DNA from: Robiginitomaculum sp.
Lineage (GTDB): Bacteria > Pseudomonadota > Alphaproteobacteria > Caulobacterales > Maricaulaceae
Reading direction: 5' to 3'
Assembly (NCBI GenBank): GCA_021776615.1
Contig: JAJFFO010000008.1
Coordinates: 51,153-115,152 of the forward strand
DNA: 64,000 bases
Shown here one piece after another: positions 9,974 to 20,374 of this stretch. The notes under the pieces were generated by a model. It was given only the letters and a program-made list of their open reading frames with translations, was not told where the DNA came from and did not search any database. The position numbers and the translations under genes were made by a program. Within the stretch, counting starts at the first letter, position 1. The number at the start of each line of letters is the position of its first letter.

Positions 9974-10333
9974 CTAAAAGCGATTGTCAGGCGCGCCATC
10001 GCGGTCTGCGGTGAGCGCCTTAAGCATATCAACTTCAGAAATGGCATCGTCGGCTTTTTGGTGTTCAATCGCCATACGCTCGGTTTCTTCAACGCTTTCT
10101 TCTTCAGGAAGAACCCGCTGCAAGCTGTTGACCAGACTTTCCGTCAATATGTCGACACCAACCGCTTCATCGGCAATCTCGCGAAGCGCAACAACGGCGT
10201 TCTTATCATTGTCCCGATCAATCAACAAAGGCGCGCCAGAAAGAATTGCGCGTGCCCGGTGTGCCGCCAGCAAAATGAGGTCGAAACGAGTTTCAACTTT
10301 TTCAATGCAATCTTCAACGGTAACGCGGGCCAT
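9974..10333 (-). CDS. rpoZ: DNA-directed RNA polymerase omega subunit
   Basis: 119 aa. Small assembly subunit of RNA polymerase, linked to ppGpp binding in proteobacteria. The N-terminus [19 protein letters not shown] and HRARAILSG are the omega signature, followed by [17 protein letters not shown] and an acidic C-terminal extension usual in alphaproteobacteria. It is the first gene of the minus-strand operon running down to recO; its promoter must lie in the 110 bases before folK. Confidence 0.95.
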   Translation of the reverse strand: MARVTVEDCIEKVETRFDLILLAAHRARAILSGAPLLIDRDNDKNAVVALREIADEAVGVDILTESLVNSLQRVLPEEESVEETERMAIEHQKADDAISEVDMLKALTADRDGAPDNRF

Positions 10334-10443
10334 TTGTCACTCCGAAACTAGGAAAGGATAGAGAGTTTGAGTGCATAACCTCGTGATTGCGCCGGTGCAA
10401 GGGTCAAAACCCGCATACCAGCAACCCTTTACAGTGTTTTTCT

Positions 10444-10959
10444 CTAGCCTAGCGGCAAGGTCTCTTGCAAATCCTTCTCCGGCAGCGCACCAATCAGCAC
10501 CGCGAGGCTCATATTTGTGCCTGGCAGATTTGGCTCAATAGCGATGTCTGCAAGCGGCAAGAGCACGAAGGCACGTATCGCCGCGCGCGGGTGTGGCAAG
10601 GTCAGAGTGCCGGTGTTAAGGCGCACATTGCCGTAGGAGATAAGGTCGATATCCAAGGTTCGCGGTGCGTTGCGGGTTGTGCGCATGCGGCCAAATTGCC
10701 GCTCGACTGCACGTATTAAACGCAATAGCGCCAATGGCGGCAAAGTCGTCGCCACCTGCGCAACGGCATTAATATATGGCGGATGGCTGGGGTCTGGCCA
10801 AGCCGGGCTTTGCCAAAGGCGCGACATCGCCAACATCCGCACCCCGCGACTTTGCAGGGAATTAGTGGCCTTTAAGAGTGTAGTTTTTGGTGCATTGCCC
10901 TCAAAAGGCAGGTTGGCACCAAAGGCGATATACGCTTTGTTAGAGGAATGAATCATCAT
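10444..10959 (-). CDS. folK: 2-amino-4-hydroxy-6-hydroxymethyldihydropteridine pyrophosphokinase
   Basis: 171 aa. Transfers pyrophosphate from ATP to the pterin alcohol in folate synthesis. The N-terminus AYIAFGANLPFEGNAP is a variant of the family's LGSN loop. The signature APRTLDIDLISYG carries the catalytic Asp pair, followed by LPHPRAAIRAFVLLPLADIA. It stands upstream of rpoZ on the same strand and is divergent from the NYN gene. folB and folP are not in the window. Confidence 0.93.
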   Translation of the reverse strand: MMIHSSNKAYIAFGANLPFEGNAPKTTLLKATNSLQSRGVRMLAMSRLWQSPAWPDPSHPPYINAVAQVATTLPPLALLRLIRAVERQFGRMRTTRNAPRTLDIDLISYGNVRLNTGTLTLPHPRAAIRAFVLLPLADIAIEPNLPGTNMSLAVLIGALPEKDLQETLPLG

Positions 10960-10996
10960 TTTTGAGCATTAATCACTTTTTAGAAAGATTTTAAAG

Positions 10997-11554
10997 ATGG
11001 CCTTTTACCCAGACGAACGTATTGGACTTTTTATTGATGGCGCAAATTTTTATGCGGCAGTGCGCGCCCTAGATGTAGAAATAGACTATTCAAAATTCCT
11101 CGAAGAGTTTCGCAAACGCGGGCGTCTGGTGCGGGCAAATTACTATACGGCGCTGATTGATGACCAGGACTTCTCGCCGCTTAAAAAAATGGTGGATTGG
11201 CTGGATTATAATGGCTTTAACGTCGTTACCAAATCAGCCAAGGAATATACCGACGCGGCCAGCGGTCGAAAACGAACTAAGGGCAATATGGATGTAGACC
11301 TTACCGTAGACGCGCTGCTGGCAACCGAATGGCTGGACCATATTATTCTTTGTACCGGCGATGGTGACTTTTGCCCGCTGGTACGGGCAATCCAAAACAA
11401 GGGCGTACGGGTTTCAGTGGTATCGACGACAGTTTCCAATCCCCCCGTGGCGTCGGACGATTTACGCCGGGTCGCCGACGCCTTTATCGAACTTGATGAT
11501 CTGGCCCCGCTTATTGCCCGGCCTCAACGCCATAGCGATCATGACAGTGTTTAA
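10997..11554 (+). CDS. NYN (LabA/DUF88-type) ribonuclease-like protein
   Basis: 185 aa, a single NYN domain. The acidic PIN-like active site is visible: RIGLFIDGANFYAAVRAL (first Asp and Asn), GNMDVDLTVDALL (middle Asp residues) and CTGDGDFCPLVRAIQNKG (third Asp pair). NYN proteins are metal-dependent nucleases, probably acting on RNA. It starts a plus-strand group: 3 bases downstream is the uracil-DNA glycosylase, then an MFS transporter and RNase D. The substrate is not predictable. Confidence 0.88.
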   Translation: MAFYPDERIGLFIDGANFYAAVRALDVEIDYSKFLEEFRKRGRLVRANYYTALIDDQDFSPLKKMVDWLDYNGFNVVTKSAKEYTDAASGRKRTKGNMDVDLTVDALLATEWLDHIILCTGDGDFCPLVRAIQNKGVRVSVVSTTVSNPPVASDDLRRVADAFIELDDLAPLIARPQRHSDHDSV

Positions 11555-11557
11555 CCC

Positions 11558-12220
11558 ATGAGCACCGCCATTCCGCCAGAAGCGCCGCGTGATTGTGATC
11601 TGTGCCAGCGCTTGGTCGCGTATCGGCAGGATATCGCGCGCGTTGAGCCCGATTGGCATAATGCGCCGGTGGACTCCTTTGGTGATATTGAGGCCCGGCT
11701 TTTGGTGATTGGCATGGCACCCGGTCGCGGCGGTGCCAACCGTACCGGCCGCCCCTTCACCGGGGATGGCGCTGGAGATTTGCTTTATAAAGCACTGGAA
11801 AAACATAAGTTTTCCATTGGGAAGTTTGAAAAAAATGGCAATGACAACCTCAAGCTTCGCGACTGTATGATAACCAATGCGGTGCGCTGTGTGCCGCCGC
11901 AAAACAAGCCATTGGGCGAGGAAACCCGCAATTGTCGTCCATTTTTAATTTCTCGTCTGGCGCATTTACCCAAAGTGACGGCCTTGTTTGCGCTAGGCCG
12001 CATTGCCCATGACAATGTGCTTTCTACCTTGGGCTTGCGCCGGGCCGCTTTTCCGTTTGGGCATGGTGCGCAGCATAGTTTGAATAGCGAGGGGCGCGAA
12101 TTTCGGTTATTCGACAGCTATCATTGCTCGCGCTATAACACCAACACAGGTCGCTTGACTGAACCCATGTTTGACGAGGTATTTGTGGCGGTACGACGTT
12201 TTTTGGATAGTACAATATGA
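11558..12220 (+). CDS. family 5 (UDGb-type) uracil-DNA glycosylase
   Basis: 220 aa. Removes uracil, and in this family also hypoxanthine or xanthine, from DNA. Family 5 traits are the N-terminal Fe-S cysteines (CDLCQRLVAYR), motif 1 VIGMAPGRGGANRTGRPFTG (in which the usual catalytic Asp of other families is absent), NAVRCVPPQNKPLGEE with another Cys, and motif 2 SYHCSRYNTNTGRLTEPMFD. Four Cys for a 4Fe-4S cluster are plausible. The stop overlaps the next ATG (ATGA), so the MFS gene is coupled to it. Confidence 0.88.
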   Translation: MSTAIPPEAPRDCDLCQRLVAYRQDIARVEPDWHNAPVDSFGDIEARLLVIGMAPGRGGANRTGRPFTGDGAGDLLYKALEKHKFSIGKFEKNGNDNLKLRDCMITNAVRCVPPQNKPLGEETRNCRPFLISRLAHLPKVTALFALGRIAHDNVLSTLGLRRAAFPFGHGAQHSLNSEGREFRLFDSYHCSRYNTNTGRLTEPMFDEVFVAVRRFLDSTI

Positions 12221-13503
12221 GCGATTCTTCCGCCTTACAATTGATCCGACAGCGCCGCTTTGGCCCCTTGCTTGTGGCTCAGTCCTTTGGCGCGTTTAAC
12301 GACAATGTATTCAAATATTCCCTGATCATATTAGTGACCTACGGCGCGCTCAGCATTGATGGTATTCCGCGCGACGTTTTGGTGCCGGTGGCGGCAACCA
12401 TGTTCTCCTTACCAATTTTCCTGTTTTCGGCCATTGCCGGGCAGATTTCAGACCGCTATCCGCGCGACCAAATACTCAAATATGCTAAAATAGCTGAAAT
12501 TGTTCTGATGGTTTTTGCCGCCATTGGTTTCATCTTTAACTCAGCGCTAATTTTATTTGGCACCTTGTTTTTTATGGGCGCGCAGTCGGCGGTTTTTGCG
12601 CCAGCCAAATTGGCGGCTTTACCGCACTATTTAAGCCGTAAGGAATTGGTGCCCGGTAATGCGATGATTAGCGGTACCTTGTTTTTGTCTATTTTAACTG
12701 GTTCGCTGCTGGGAATCTTGTTCATCCGTCGCCCTTTTGGTGTGGAAATTATTGGCGGTACTTTGGTCGCGCTGGCGATTTTAGGTTGGTTGATGATGAG
12801 CTTACTGCCACCCAAAGATACCGATCGACCCGATATAAAGCTCAATTGGAATATCTTTTCCGGCACTTGGCATACAATGACCAATTTGTTTGCCGAACCC
12901 TTGGCTTTGCGGCCATTAATCGGCGTTGCGTGGTTTTGGACCGCCAGTGCGGCGTCAGTAACGATAATGCCGCTATTCGTTCGCGACATGATTTATATGG
13001 ATGAAAGCGTAGTTTCGGTATTTATGGCCGTTTTTACCTTGGGAGCCGCCTTTGGCTCGCTGGCCTGCGCCTTGGCAACCAAAAACCGCGATATTTTATG
13101 GGTATCCATTTTTGGTGCCATAATGCTTTCGGTCTTTGCTGCGGACGTTATGCTGGCCAGCATGGGCCGGGTGGAAGCTCCGCTTGGTGGCCTCGATGTA
13201 TTTTTTGCCAATAAGCAAAACTGGCGTCTGCTGTTTGATTTCTTTGCCATGTCAGCCTTTGCAGGTGTCTTTGTGGTGCCATTGCAGGCAATGTCACAAC
13301 ACCGCGCACCAGAAGCCAGCCGCGCGCGCATTTTAGCTGGCGGTGCGGTGATGAATGCTGCGGGGGCCTCGATTGGGCAAATGGCGTTGATCGCGGTTAC
13401 CCGTGCTGACTTGCCGCTGAGTACTGCTTACGGGCTCATTGCCGGTTTCAGCCTGCTTTTTGCGGGTTTCATGGCCTATAGGCGGATAAAAAATACATGG
13501 TAG
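12217..13503 (+). CDS. MFS transporter, LplT-like
   Basis: 428 aa with about 11-12 hydrophobic segments. The N-terminus RFGPLLVAQSFGAFNDNVFK matches the MFS branch that includes the lysophospholipid flippase LplT and the transporter half of fused acyltransferases; GQISDRYPRDQI is the MFS loop 2-3 motif. The cargo is therefore possibly lysophospholipid, but no acyltransferase or acyl-ACP synthetase is next to it. Overlaps with udg (4 bases) and rnd (7 bases) indicate one transcript. Confidence 0.85.
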   Translation: MSDSSALQLIRQRRFGPLLVAQSFGAFNDNVFKYSLIILVTYGALSIDGIPRDVLVPVAATMFSLPIFLFSAIAGQISDRYPRDQILKYAKIAEIVLMVFAAIGFIFNSALILFGTLFFMGAQSAVFAPAKLAALPHYLSRKELVPGNAMISGTLFLSILTGSLLGILFIRRPFGVEIIGGTLVALAILGWLMMSLLPPKDTDRPDIKLNWNIFSGTWHTMTNLFAEPLALRPLIGVAWFWTASAASVTIMPLFVRDMIYMDESVVSVFMAVFTLGAAFGSLACALATKNRDILWVSIFGAIMLSVFAADVMLASMGRVEAPLGGLDVFFANKQNWRLLFDFFAMSAFAGVFVVPLQAMSQHRAPEASRARILAGGAVMNAAGASIGQMALIAVTRADLPLSTAYGLIAGFSLLFAGFMAYRRIKNTW

Positions 13504-14660
13504 ATGCAAATCCACTGGTCATCACCGACACGGCGGCCCTGCAAGAAATCTGTGCACAATTGCGCGAAGTCGACTTTTTCGCGGTTGATACCGAATTTTT
13601 GCGCGAAAGCACCTATTGGTCTCAACTGTGCCTGATTCAGGTCGCCGGCGGCGATGTTGAAGCCATTATTGACCCGCTTAGCCCGTCTATCGACCTTGCG
13701 CCGTTTTTGCAGGTGATGGCCGACCCAAAAATCATCAAAGTATTTCATGCGGCCCGGCAGGATTTGGAAATATTTTACAAACTTATGGGGCAAGTTCCCC
13801 TGCCTTTGTTTGATAGTCAGGTGGCTGCCATGGCCGCTGGCCTTGGCGATTCCATAGGCTATGACAATCTGGTGCAAAAAATGCTCCGGCGCACCGTGGA
13901 TAAGGGCTCGCGCTTTACCGATTGGTCGCGGCGACCGCTTTCTGACAAGCAGCTTTCTTATGCAATTGGCGATGTGACACATTTGCGCGACCTTTATCCG
14001 CATTTGATTGGTCGGCTGGAGGAGAGAGATCGGCTAAGCTGGGTCGATGAGGAAATGGCGCTGCTGACCGACCCTAAGATTTATCAATTCAATGTAGATG
14101 ACGCATGGCAGCGGATGAAAATTCGCAAATACACGCCCCAATGGCTGGCGGTAATGCGCAAAGTGAGCCTGTGGCGTGAGCGCGAAGCGCAAGAACGCGA
14201 TAAACCGCGCGGCCGCATCCTGAAAGACGATGCAATTTACGAAATTGCGCAACAAGCGCCGCGTAGCGAAGAAGCTTTGGGCAGAATGCGCGCTATTCCG
14301 CGCGGCTTTGAGCGCTCATCTCTGGCGCAGGGGCTTATTAAAGCCATTAAAGAAGCCATGGACGACCCCAAACAGCATGCGCCAGAAATACAGCGACCGG
14401 AAGCCATGCCCGCCGGGCTTGGCCCGATCTCGGAAATGCTAAAGGTGTTGTTGCGCATCAAGGCGGAAAGCTTGGGGGTGGCGCCGCGTTTGATTGCCAA
14501 TTCTGCCGATATTGACCAACTTGCTGCTTATGATGATGCTGATATTGCGGCGCTAAAAGGGTGGCGCCGCGAAGCCTTTGGCGAGGAAGCTCTGCGGCTA
14601 AAACGCGGCGAAATTGCATTGACTCTTAATGGTAAGCAGGCGGTTGTTGAGACGCGCTAA
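13497..14660 (+). CDS. rnd: ribonuclease D
   Basis: 387 aa. A 3'-5' exoribonuclease in tRNA and stable RNA maturation. DEDDy exonuclease motifs: FFAVDTEFLRESTYWSQLCL (Exo I), KVFHAARQDLEIFYKLMG (Exo II) and SYAIGDVTHLRDLYPHLI (Exo III). HRDC-like domains follow, with an alphaproteobacterial C-terminal extension (SLGVAPRLIANSADIDQLA). The ATG lies inside the last codons of the MFS gene. It ends convergently with ppx, the two stops overlapping by 4 bases. Confidence 0.95.
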   Translation: MVDANPLVITDTAALQEICAQLREVDFFAVDTEFLRESTYWSQLCLIQVAGGDVEAIIDPLSPSIDLAPFLQVMADPKIIKVFHAARQDLEIFYKLMGQVPLPLFDSQVAAMAAGLGDSIGYDNLVQKMLRRTVDKGSRFTDWSRRPLSDKQLSYAIGDVTHLRDLYPHLIGRLEERDRLSWVDEEMALLTDPKIYQFNVDDAWQRMKIRKYTPQWLAVMRKVSLWREREAQERDKPRGRILKDDAIYEIAQQAPRSEEALGRMRAIPRGFERSSLAQGLIKAIKEAMDDPKQHAPEIQRPEAMPAGLGPISEMLKVLLRIKAESLGVAPRLIANSADIDQLAAYDDADIAALKGWRREAFGEEALRLKRGEIALTLNGKQAVVETR

Positions 14661-16183
14661 CTGGTTTTCAGGCCTAAGGCATTGGCCATGCTTTGTAACC
14701 GCTTATGGGCTTTCTCGGTTAGTAAATCCTGAGCATTTTCCGAGGCAATTAACCGCAATTTTTTATTCTCTTTTTCCAAATGTGTGTGCTTGAGGAGCTT
14801 AGCCGTTCGCCCGGATACGGCGGCGGCACAGCGCAAACTAAGCCCCAATGCCAATGCCCATTTTTGCTCCTTGGCACCCAGTAAATGACCAATTAACCCA
14901 GCGCGCGGCGCCGTCTGCTCTCCCGCATAGCGATAAAAAATACTTAACGCCAACGCTGCCCGCTCCGCATGGCTGAGGCCCGGATAGGGAGCGTAAAGCA
15001 CGAGATCAAAAGCAATTTCTGCCCGATGATCCGGGTGTAGGCGCGATCCGACATCGGCAAGGCGACAAGCCGCGGCATTAAGAAGCGCGGTACGTTTTTT
15101 CCCGAACGGTATCCCCATTTTCCCGCTTACCGGCTCCATCCAGCGCTCGACCGCAGGGCCAAAGCGTGGCGATGACCAATTTTGTTGCGCCAACGCCTTC
15201 ACACCGGCCAGCATTGGGTGTGCGGCGCGCTCTTTTGATCGCAGCCGGTCGTATAGCAAGCCTTCGCGTAGCCCATAGGCCGAGATCACCACATTATCGA
15301 AAAGTTGCCGTTGCAGAATGCGTTCCAGCAAAAGTGCCGCATAGGGCAATAATGGTGCCCGGCGCGCCGATAGCCCGGGAATGCCGCCTAAAGAGTCTGG
15401 CCGCTGCGTCTCTACCAATTGCACCAACTCAAACGCCTCTGCGCGGCTCATGGTGTAATGGTGCAACACCCGCAAGGGATGGCCACGTAAACTCATATGA
15501 ACAATAGCCAAGGCGCGCCATGCGCCACCAACGGCGTAAAAATCGCCATTCGCTGTGGCCGAAATTTCCGATTGGACGGCATCCAATTGGCTATCTATGC
15601 GTGCCGCCAGGGCAAGGCGTTCCGCGGTGCTATTACCAGATAGCATGGCACCAGATTGCATGGCTAGAGGCCCAAGCGGCAAGGATATGCCGCGTTTTAC
15701 CCGGCCTTTGCCAATGGGAACTAATTCCAGGGATGACCCGCCCAAATCACCTATAAGCCCCGCCGCTTCCGGGGCCCCTGCTATGACCCCTAACGCCGAT
15801 AAACGCGCCTCCTCTTCACCGGGAATAATTTGAATACTCAGGCCGGTTTGGCGTTTTACCGTTTCGATGAAATCTACGCCATCTTGAGCGACCCGCACCG
15901 CCGCCGTGGCCACGGCCAACACATTGCGCACCCCGCGCGCTTTGAGAATGTGCTGGTAGCGCTTTAAAGCCGCCAAGGCGTCGATAACGCCCTGCGGATT
16001 GAGTTTTCCGGTTTCCATAACACCGCGCCCAAGGCCAGCCAGCACTTTTTCATTGAAGATCGGTTGGAAAAAGGTATCGCGTGTACGGTACACCACCAAC
16101 CGTACCGAGTTGGAGCCAACATCGATAACCGCTTTGTCGATAAGGCCCGCAGGGTTTTTTAGCCGTTTTTCAGCACTGCTCAT
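14657..16183 (-). CDS. ppx: exopolyphosphatase, Ppx/GppA family
   Basis: 508 aa. Hydrolyses polyphosphate or pppGpp. The ASKHA phosphate-binding loops are [15 protein letters not shown] and [18 protein letters not shown]; the mid region has [14 protein letters not shown]. The C-terminal helical (HD-like) extension accounts for the length. Its ATG overlaps the ppk1 stop as ATGA, so synthesis and breakdown of polyphosphate are coupled. A second, shorter Ppx/GppA protein is encoded at 51.4 kb. Confidence 0.92.
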   Translation of the reverse strand: MSSAEKRLKNPAGLIDKAVIDVGSNSVRLVVYRTRDTFFQPIFNEKVLAGLGRGVMETGKLNPQGVIDALAALKRYQHILKARGVRNVLAVATAAVRVAQDGVDFIETVKRQTGLSIQIIPGEEEARLSALGVIAGAPEAAGLIGDLGGSSLELVPIGKGRVKRGISLPLGPLAMQSGAMLSGNSTAERLALAARIDSQLDAVQSEISATANGDFYAVGGAWRALAIVHMSLRGHPLRVLHHYTMSRAEAFELVQLVETQRPDSLGGIPGLSARRAPLLPYAALLLERILQRQLFDNVVISAYGLREGLLYDRLRSKERAAHPMLAGVKALAQQNWSSPRFGPAVERWMEPVSGKMGIPFGKKRTALLNAAACRLADVGSRLHPDHRAEIAFDLVLYAPYPGLSHAERAALALSIFYRYAGEQTAPRAGLIGHLLGAKEQKWALALGLSLRCAAAVSGRTAKLLKHTHLEKENKKLRLIASENAQDLLTEKAHKRLQSMANALGLKTS

Positions 16184-18372
16184 ATTATGTCGTCGACTTT
16201 TGGGGTGAAAAGCGGTGGATGGTCGGCCTTCAACGCGCTGCCGCGTCCGGAAAGCGAAGGATTGGTCATAAAATAGGTATGAGCGGAAAATGGGTGATCG
16301 CTTTGACTGGCATCCACCCGATCGAAACTCCCATCCGGCCCCATGGTCCAGCTTTGGGCCTCATCTTGTAGATTTGCCAGCATGATCTGGTGCAATACCT
16401 GACGGTGCACAGTCGGGTTTTGAATCGGGCACAGCACCTCCACCCGACGGTCAAGATTACGCGGCATCCAGTCAGCAGAGGACATGAACACCAAGGCGGT
16501 GTTGGAAGGCATGGTCTTGCCATTAGCGAAACAGGCAAGGCGCGAGTGTTCCAAAAACCGGCCAATAATGCTTTTGACGCGAATATTGTCCGAAAGCCCG
16601 GGCACGCCTGGCCGCAAACAGCAAATGCCGCGTATGACCAAATCAATTGGCACACCGGCCTGCGAAGCAGCGTAAAGCGCATCAATGATCTGGCTATCCA
16701 CCAGAGAATTGAGCTTCACCCATATGCCGCTGGGCTTGCCGTCGCTGGCATTTTTGGCCTCTGCGGCAATCAAGCGCAAAAGTGTCGATTTACAATTAAG
16801 CGGCGATAAGGCAATCCGTTCCAGCTTTTCAGGCTGCGCATAACCAGTGACATAATTAAACACGCGCACCGCATCGCGCCCATAAGCGGGGTCTGCCGTA
16901 AACAGGGATAAATCGGTATATACGCGGGCAGTTTGTGGGTGATAATTGCCAGTACCAAAATGCGTATAGGTGCGCAATTGATCACCCTCGCGGCGCACCA
17001 CAAGGCTAATCTTGGCATGAGTTTTCCACTCGATAAAGCCATAGACCACCTGCACCCCTGCCCGTTCCAGAGCGCGGGCCAGATTGAGGTTGGTTTCCTC
17101 GTCAAAACGGGCTTTGAGCTCGATCAGGGCGGTAACGTTCTTGCCAGCTTCAGCGGCCGCGATCAGCGCCGCCACGATGGGCGAGCTTTTCGAGGTACGG
17201 TACAAGGTTTGTTTGATGGTGACCACGTCCGGATCAGCCACGGCTTGACGTAAAAACTGCACCACCACATCAAAAGTCTCATAAGGGTGGTGGATGAGAA
17301 TATCTTTTTCGCGAATGGCGGCGAAGCAATCCCCGCCATGATCGCGAATGCGTTCAGGGAAGCGTGGCTCGTAAGGCGGAAATTGTAAATCCCGGCGTTC
17401 CGGCACAATTAACTGATCCAATTGGCTAATGCCCAATATGCCATCAACCGGTGCCACATCCTGTCTTTCAGCATGCAAATGTTCGACAATAAACTGGCGC
17501 AGAGATTCCGGTGTGCTGGCATCAAACTTTATGCGCACAATAACGCCGCGGCGGCGCTCTTTCAGCATGCTTTCAAATTGCCGGACCAGGTCCTCCGCTT
17601 CTTCTTCTATCTCGATATCACTATCGCGAATAATGCGAAAAGCCCCGGTTTCTTCAACCACATACCCCGGAAATATATCTTCAAAAAACAATGCCAAAAC
17701 CGATTCCAAAGCAATGAAACGCTTGGCGGTAATGCCTTCCTTTGCACCATTTCCGTCCGGCAATTCCAAAAACCGTGGCACGCCGACCGGGATTGGCACC
17801 AAAGCATTCATCGGCTTGCCATCCTTGGTACGTTTTAGTCGTAATACCAGCGCAAAACCAAGATTGGGAATAAAGGGAAAAGGATGTGCCGGATCAATGG
17901 CCAGCGGGGTAATGAGCGGGAATATCCCTGCTATAAACGCTTCATGAAGCTGCGCACGGTCCTGTGTGTTGAGGCTTTCCGCCTTAGCGATATGAACGCC
18001 CGCCTCTTCCAGGCGTGGCAGCATTTCGCGCCAAATGCGTTGTTGATCGCGCATAAGCCCGGCGGTTTCTTCGTTAATCCTTGCCAGTTGTTCAGATGGT
18101 GTCAGGCCGTCCTGACTGACGGTTCGAATGCCGGCGCGAATTTGCGCGCGAATGCCGGCAACCCGCACCATGTAAAATTCATCCAGATTGGAGCCGGAAA
18201 TAGATAGAAAACGAAGGCGTTCCAAAAGCGGATGGTTTTGATTTTCCGCTTCTTGCAGCACGCGCATGTTGAATTGTAGCCAGCTCAATTCTCTGTTCAA
18301 AAATCTGGCCGGTGATTGAGATAAAGCAGTGGCGTCTGGCATTGCCCCACGGTTTTGTTTCACCTTCGCCAT
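16180..18372 (-). CDS. ppk1: polyphosphate kinase 1
   Basis: 730 aa. Makes polyphosphate from ATP on the inner membrane. The N-terminal domain shows [17 protein letters not shown] and [15 protein letters not shown]; the phospholipase D-like catalytic domains show [48 protein letters not shown] (catalytic His) and [18 protein letters not shown]. The ATG at 18372 shares a base with the hdaA stop (TGATG), preferred to an upstream ATG at 18390. Near the C-terminus [20 protein letters not shown] is intact. Confidence 0.96.
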   Translation of the reverse strand: MAKVKQNRGAMPDATALSQSPARFLNRELSWLQFNMRVLQEAENQNHPLLERLRFLSISGSNLDEFYMVRVAGIRAQIRAGIRTVSQDGLTPSEQLARINEETAGLMRDQQRIWREMLPRLEEAGVHIAKAESLNTQDRAQLHEAFIAGIFPLITPLAIDPAHPFPFIPNLGFALVLRLKRTKDGKPMNALVPIPVGVPRFLELPDGNGAKEGITAKRFIALESVLALFFEDIFPGYVVEETGAFRIIRDSDIEIEEEAEDLVRQFESMLKERRRGVIVRIKFDASTPESLRQFIVEHLHAERQDVAPVDGILGISQLDQLIVPERRDLQFPPYEPRFPERIRDHGGDCFAAIREKDILIHHPYETFDVVVQFLRQAVADPDVVTIKQTLYRTSKSSPIVAALIAAAEAGKNVTALIELKARFDEETNLNLARALERAGVQVVYGFIEWKTHAKISLVVRREGDQLRTYTHFGTGNYHPQTARVYTDLSLFTADPAYGRDAVRVFNYVTGYAQPEKLERIALSPLNCKSTLLRLIAAEAKNASDGKPSGIWVKLNSLVDSQIIDALYAASQAGVPIDLVIRGICCLRPGVPGLSDNIRVKSIIGRFLEHSRLACFANGKTMPSNTALVFMSSADWMPRNLDRRVEVLCPIQNPTVHRQVLHQIMLANLQDEAQSWTMGPDGSFDRVDASQSDHPFSAHTYFMTNPSLSGRGSALKADHPPLFTPKVDDII

Positions 18373-19085
18373 CACCCCGCCTCTTTGCATTGGGTCTGCA
18401 AGCCATCATTTTCTTTATGCACATCGCCGTTTTGCGTCTGCATCTGCGCTAAAACTGTGCGCACCAAAGGCAGGCGAATATTCTGTCGCCGGTCATGGCC
18501 CAGCGCATGAATGCGTTGTACGGTTTCAAGCGCTGCCAGCGTGGAACGCTCCATGCGTTGCAATAAAAACGGCAGAACCGAAGGGGCAGGATTAATCTGT
18601 CGATCGGCAAACAATTTTAGCAAAACCCCGGTCAGCACCGCATCGTCGGGCTCCTCAATGGCCATGGTGTGCATGGCCGCCAGCCTTGAGGTCAGATCTG
18701 GCAGGGTGCAGGGCCAAAGCCTTGGCGACGTACGAGCGCTCAGCAAAGCCCGCACCTGCCCCTTTGCCGCGGCATTGATGAGGCGAAAAAGCGCCGCTTC
18801 ATCATAGTGCGCCAAAGTGTCATCAAGCCACAAAACCCCGCAAAGGTCGCGCGGTAATTCGTTCAAATGACAGGCTGTCGCGCCGGATTGGGCCGCCCAT
18901 AAATGTCCTAAATGTGATTTTCCACACCCGGCTGGGCCCGTAAGCGTCAGCAATCCGCCGGGCCACGCCTGCCACTCTGCCAAGGCTTTACGGGCCATGG
19001 CATTGCTTTGCCCTTCAACAAAGGTTTCGCGGCGAAAGGCACCGCCCTTGGGCGTCAGGTCCAGCCACAATTGGCGCGTTTTCAC
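18372..19085 (-). CDS. hdaA: DnaA-related regulatory inactivator HdaA
   Basis: 237 aa, an AAA+ domain like domain III of DnaA but without the DNA-binding domain IV. HdaA stimulates ATP hydrolysis on DnaA after replication start while bound to the sliding clamp. The extreme N-terminus [10 protein letters not shown] is a clamp-binding motif (QLxLDL). Walker A is [13 protein letters not shown] and Walker B-like LWLDD. I chose the GTG at 19085 because AAGGAG precedes it by 7 bases and it puts the clamp motif at the N-terminus; the frame is open further upstream inside the DUF2066 gene. Confidence 0.9.
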   Translation of the reverse strand: MKTRQLWLDLTPKGGAFRRETFVEGQSNAMARKALAEWQAWPGGLLTLTGPAGCGKSHLGHLWAAQSGATACHLNELPRDLCGVLWLDDTLAHYDEAALFRLINAAAKGQVRALLSARTSPRLWPCTLPDLTSRLAAMHTMAIEEPDDAVLTGVLLKLFADRQINPAPSVLPFLLQRMERSTLAALETVQRIHALGHDRRQNIRLPLVRTVLAQMQTQNGDVHKENDGLQTQCKEAG

Positions 19086-19095
19086 CGAAATCTCC

Positions 19096-20244
19096 TTAGC
19101 GGATCTGGGCAACAAGCCCGATATCTTCATTGGTCAGGTTAATGCCTCTTTGTGCAAACCGGCGCGCCAACTGCTCTTCGCTGCCCCGATAAGTGAGCAT
19201 TAACAAAGCACCGTCGCTTCCTAACGCGTCCAAACGGGCCTCCTCGACGAGGGAAACTCGCCCTAAGGCATCGCGAAGCCGTAGCCATTGCGCCAGATTT
19301 TCATAGCGGGCGGTGAGCAATATGCTTTGGCGTTGATCCGTGCGCACAATGGCTTGCTGTTTCCATCGGTCTTCCAGCACCATCGCCATTTTTGTTGTGG
19401 CAATAACCAAGGCGCTATTGCGTAATTCCGCCGGGCGACTTTGGGTCGGGGCATTACCGCTAAAGCTGCCCAAATCGGTTACGGTTTCGACACCGCTCTG
19501 CCCCAAGACAACCTGCCTGACGCGAATGCGCACAATACCGGTGCCGATATCGCGGCCGGTGGCGATAATTAGGGTATCGGCTCTACTGGCATTGGCCACT
19601 TCAATGAGAACGCCGGGTGCCAAATTGGCCAAGCGACGGGCGCGAACTTGATCGGCGGTGACGGCTTTCCCCGCTTCCGGGTCAGTATCACCGTCAAGGA
19701 ACTCGATAGCGTTATCACTGGCCAACACTAACGGTGTAAGATTGTTCTGATGGCCCGCGTCGGCAAAGTTTCGCGCATAGGGGTTTTGCTCTTGCCAATG
19801 CACCACGCCTTCTCTGTCCTGCCATAACGCGATAACCGGAATTTGCGTGGCCTGGCTTTCAACAAACGGTAATTGGCTGGATTTCAAAAAATTTCTAATA
19901 AGTTCTGCATCAAAGGTAACGCTTAATTCGCCAAGATAGCGTGAGCGGCTACGGCGCTCATTGGCAATTTGAATACCGGCAACAAATTGCTCGGCGATTT
20001 CTTCGGTAATCACCAAGGGTGGATCCAAATTCACCCGGTCCTGTGGCAGTGTGAGCCGGTCCATTAGCTGATAAAAAGCATCGAGTGTACCCATGCTGAT
20101 AGCGCGTTCGCGCGCGGCGAGAACGCTTTGCCCATGAGAATCAATGCGCACGCCATTGATCTCAAACGGATTACCGGCCGTCGCCGCAGATGTGTGCAGG
20201 CAAGTGGCAAGAAAAACGAAAGCGATGGCGAGCAGGCGGAACAT
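19096..20244 (-). CDS. DUF2066 domain protein, exported
   Basis: About 382 aa. A signal peptide (MFRLLAIAFVFLATCL, then HTSAATAG) precedes the DUF2066 region with FEINGVRIDSHGQSVLAARE, GELSVTFDAELIRNFL and PVIALWQDREG. The function is unknown; the protein is likely periplasmic. It sits just upstream of hdaA in many alphaproteobacteria, as here with a 10-base gap. A Met four residues upstream (20256) is an alternative start; GGATA before 20244 favours the shorter form. Confidence 0.83.
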   Translation of the reverse strand: MFRLLAIAFVFLATCLHTSAATAGNPFEINGVRIDSHGQSVLAARERAISMGTLDAFYQLMDRLTLPQDRVNLDPPLVITEEIAEQFVAGIQIANERRSRSRYLGELSVTFDAELIRNFLKSSQLPFVESQATQIPVIALWQDREGVVHWQEQNPYARNFADAGHQNNLTPLVLASDNAIEFLDGDTDPEAGKAVTADQVRARRLANLAPGVLIEVANASRADTLIIATGRDIGTGIVRIRVRQVVLGQSGVETVTDLGSFSGNAPTQSRPAELRNSALVIATTKMAMVLEDRWKQQAIVRTDQRQSILLTARYENLAQWLRLRDALGRVSLVEEARLDALGSDGALLMLTYRGSEEQLARRFAQRGINLTNEDIGLVAQIR

Positions 20245-20374
20245 GACAGTATCCATTCAACATTGTATGCGATTGCGGCTTAATATACACGTGCCATGGG
20301 CGCGATTGAAAGCCGCCTCTTGCGCCTATTCTCACATTAGGCTTGTGTGCGCCTTAAGGATAGGGAATCACGTA

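Noticed and set aside
20144..20374. N-terminal extension of purM
   Set aside because: It runs antisense through the start of the DUF2066 gene, has no similarity to PurM, and a good ribosome site precedes the ATG at 20375.
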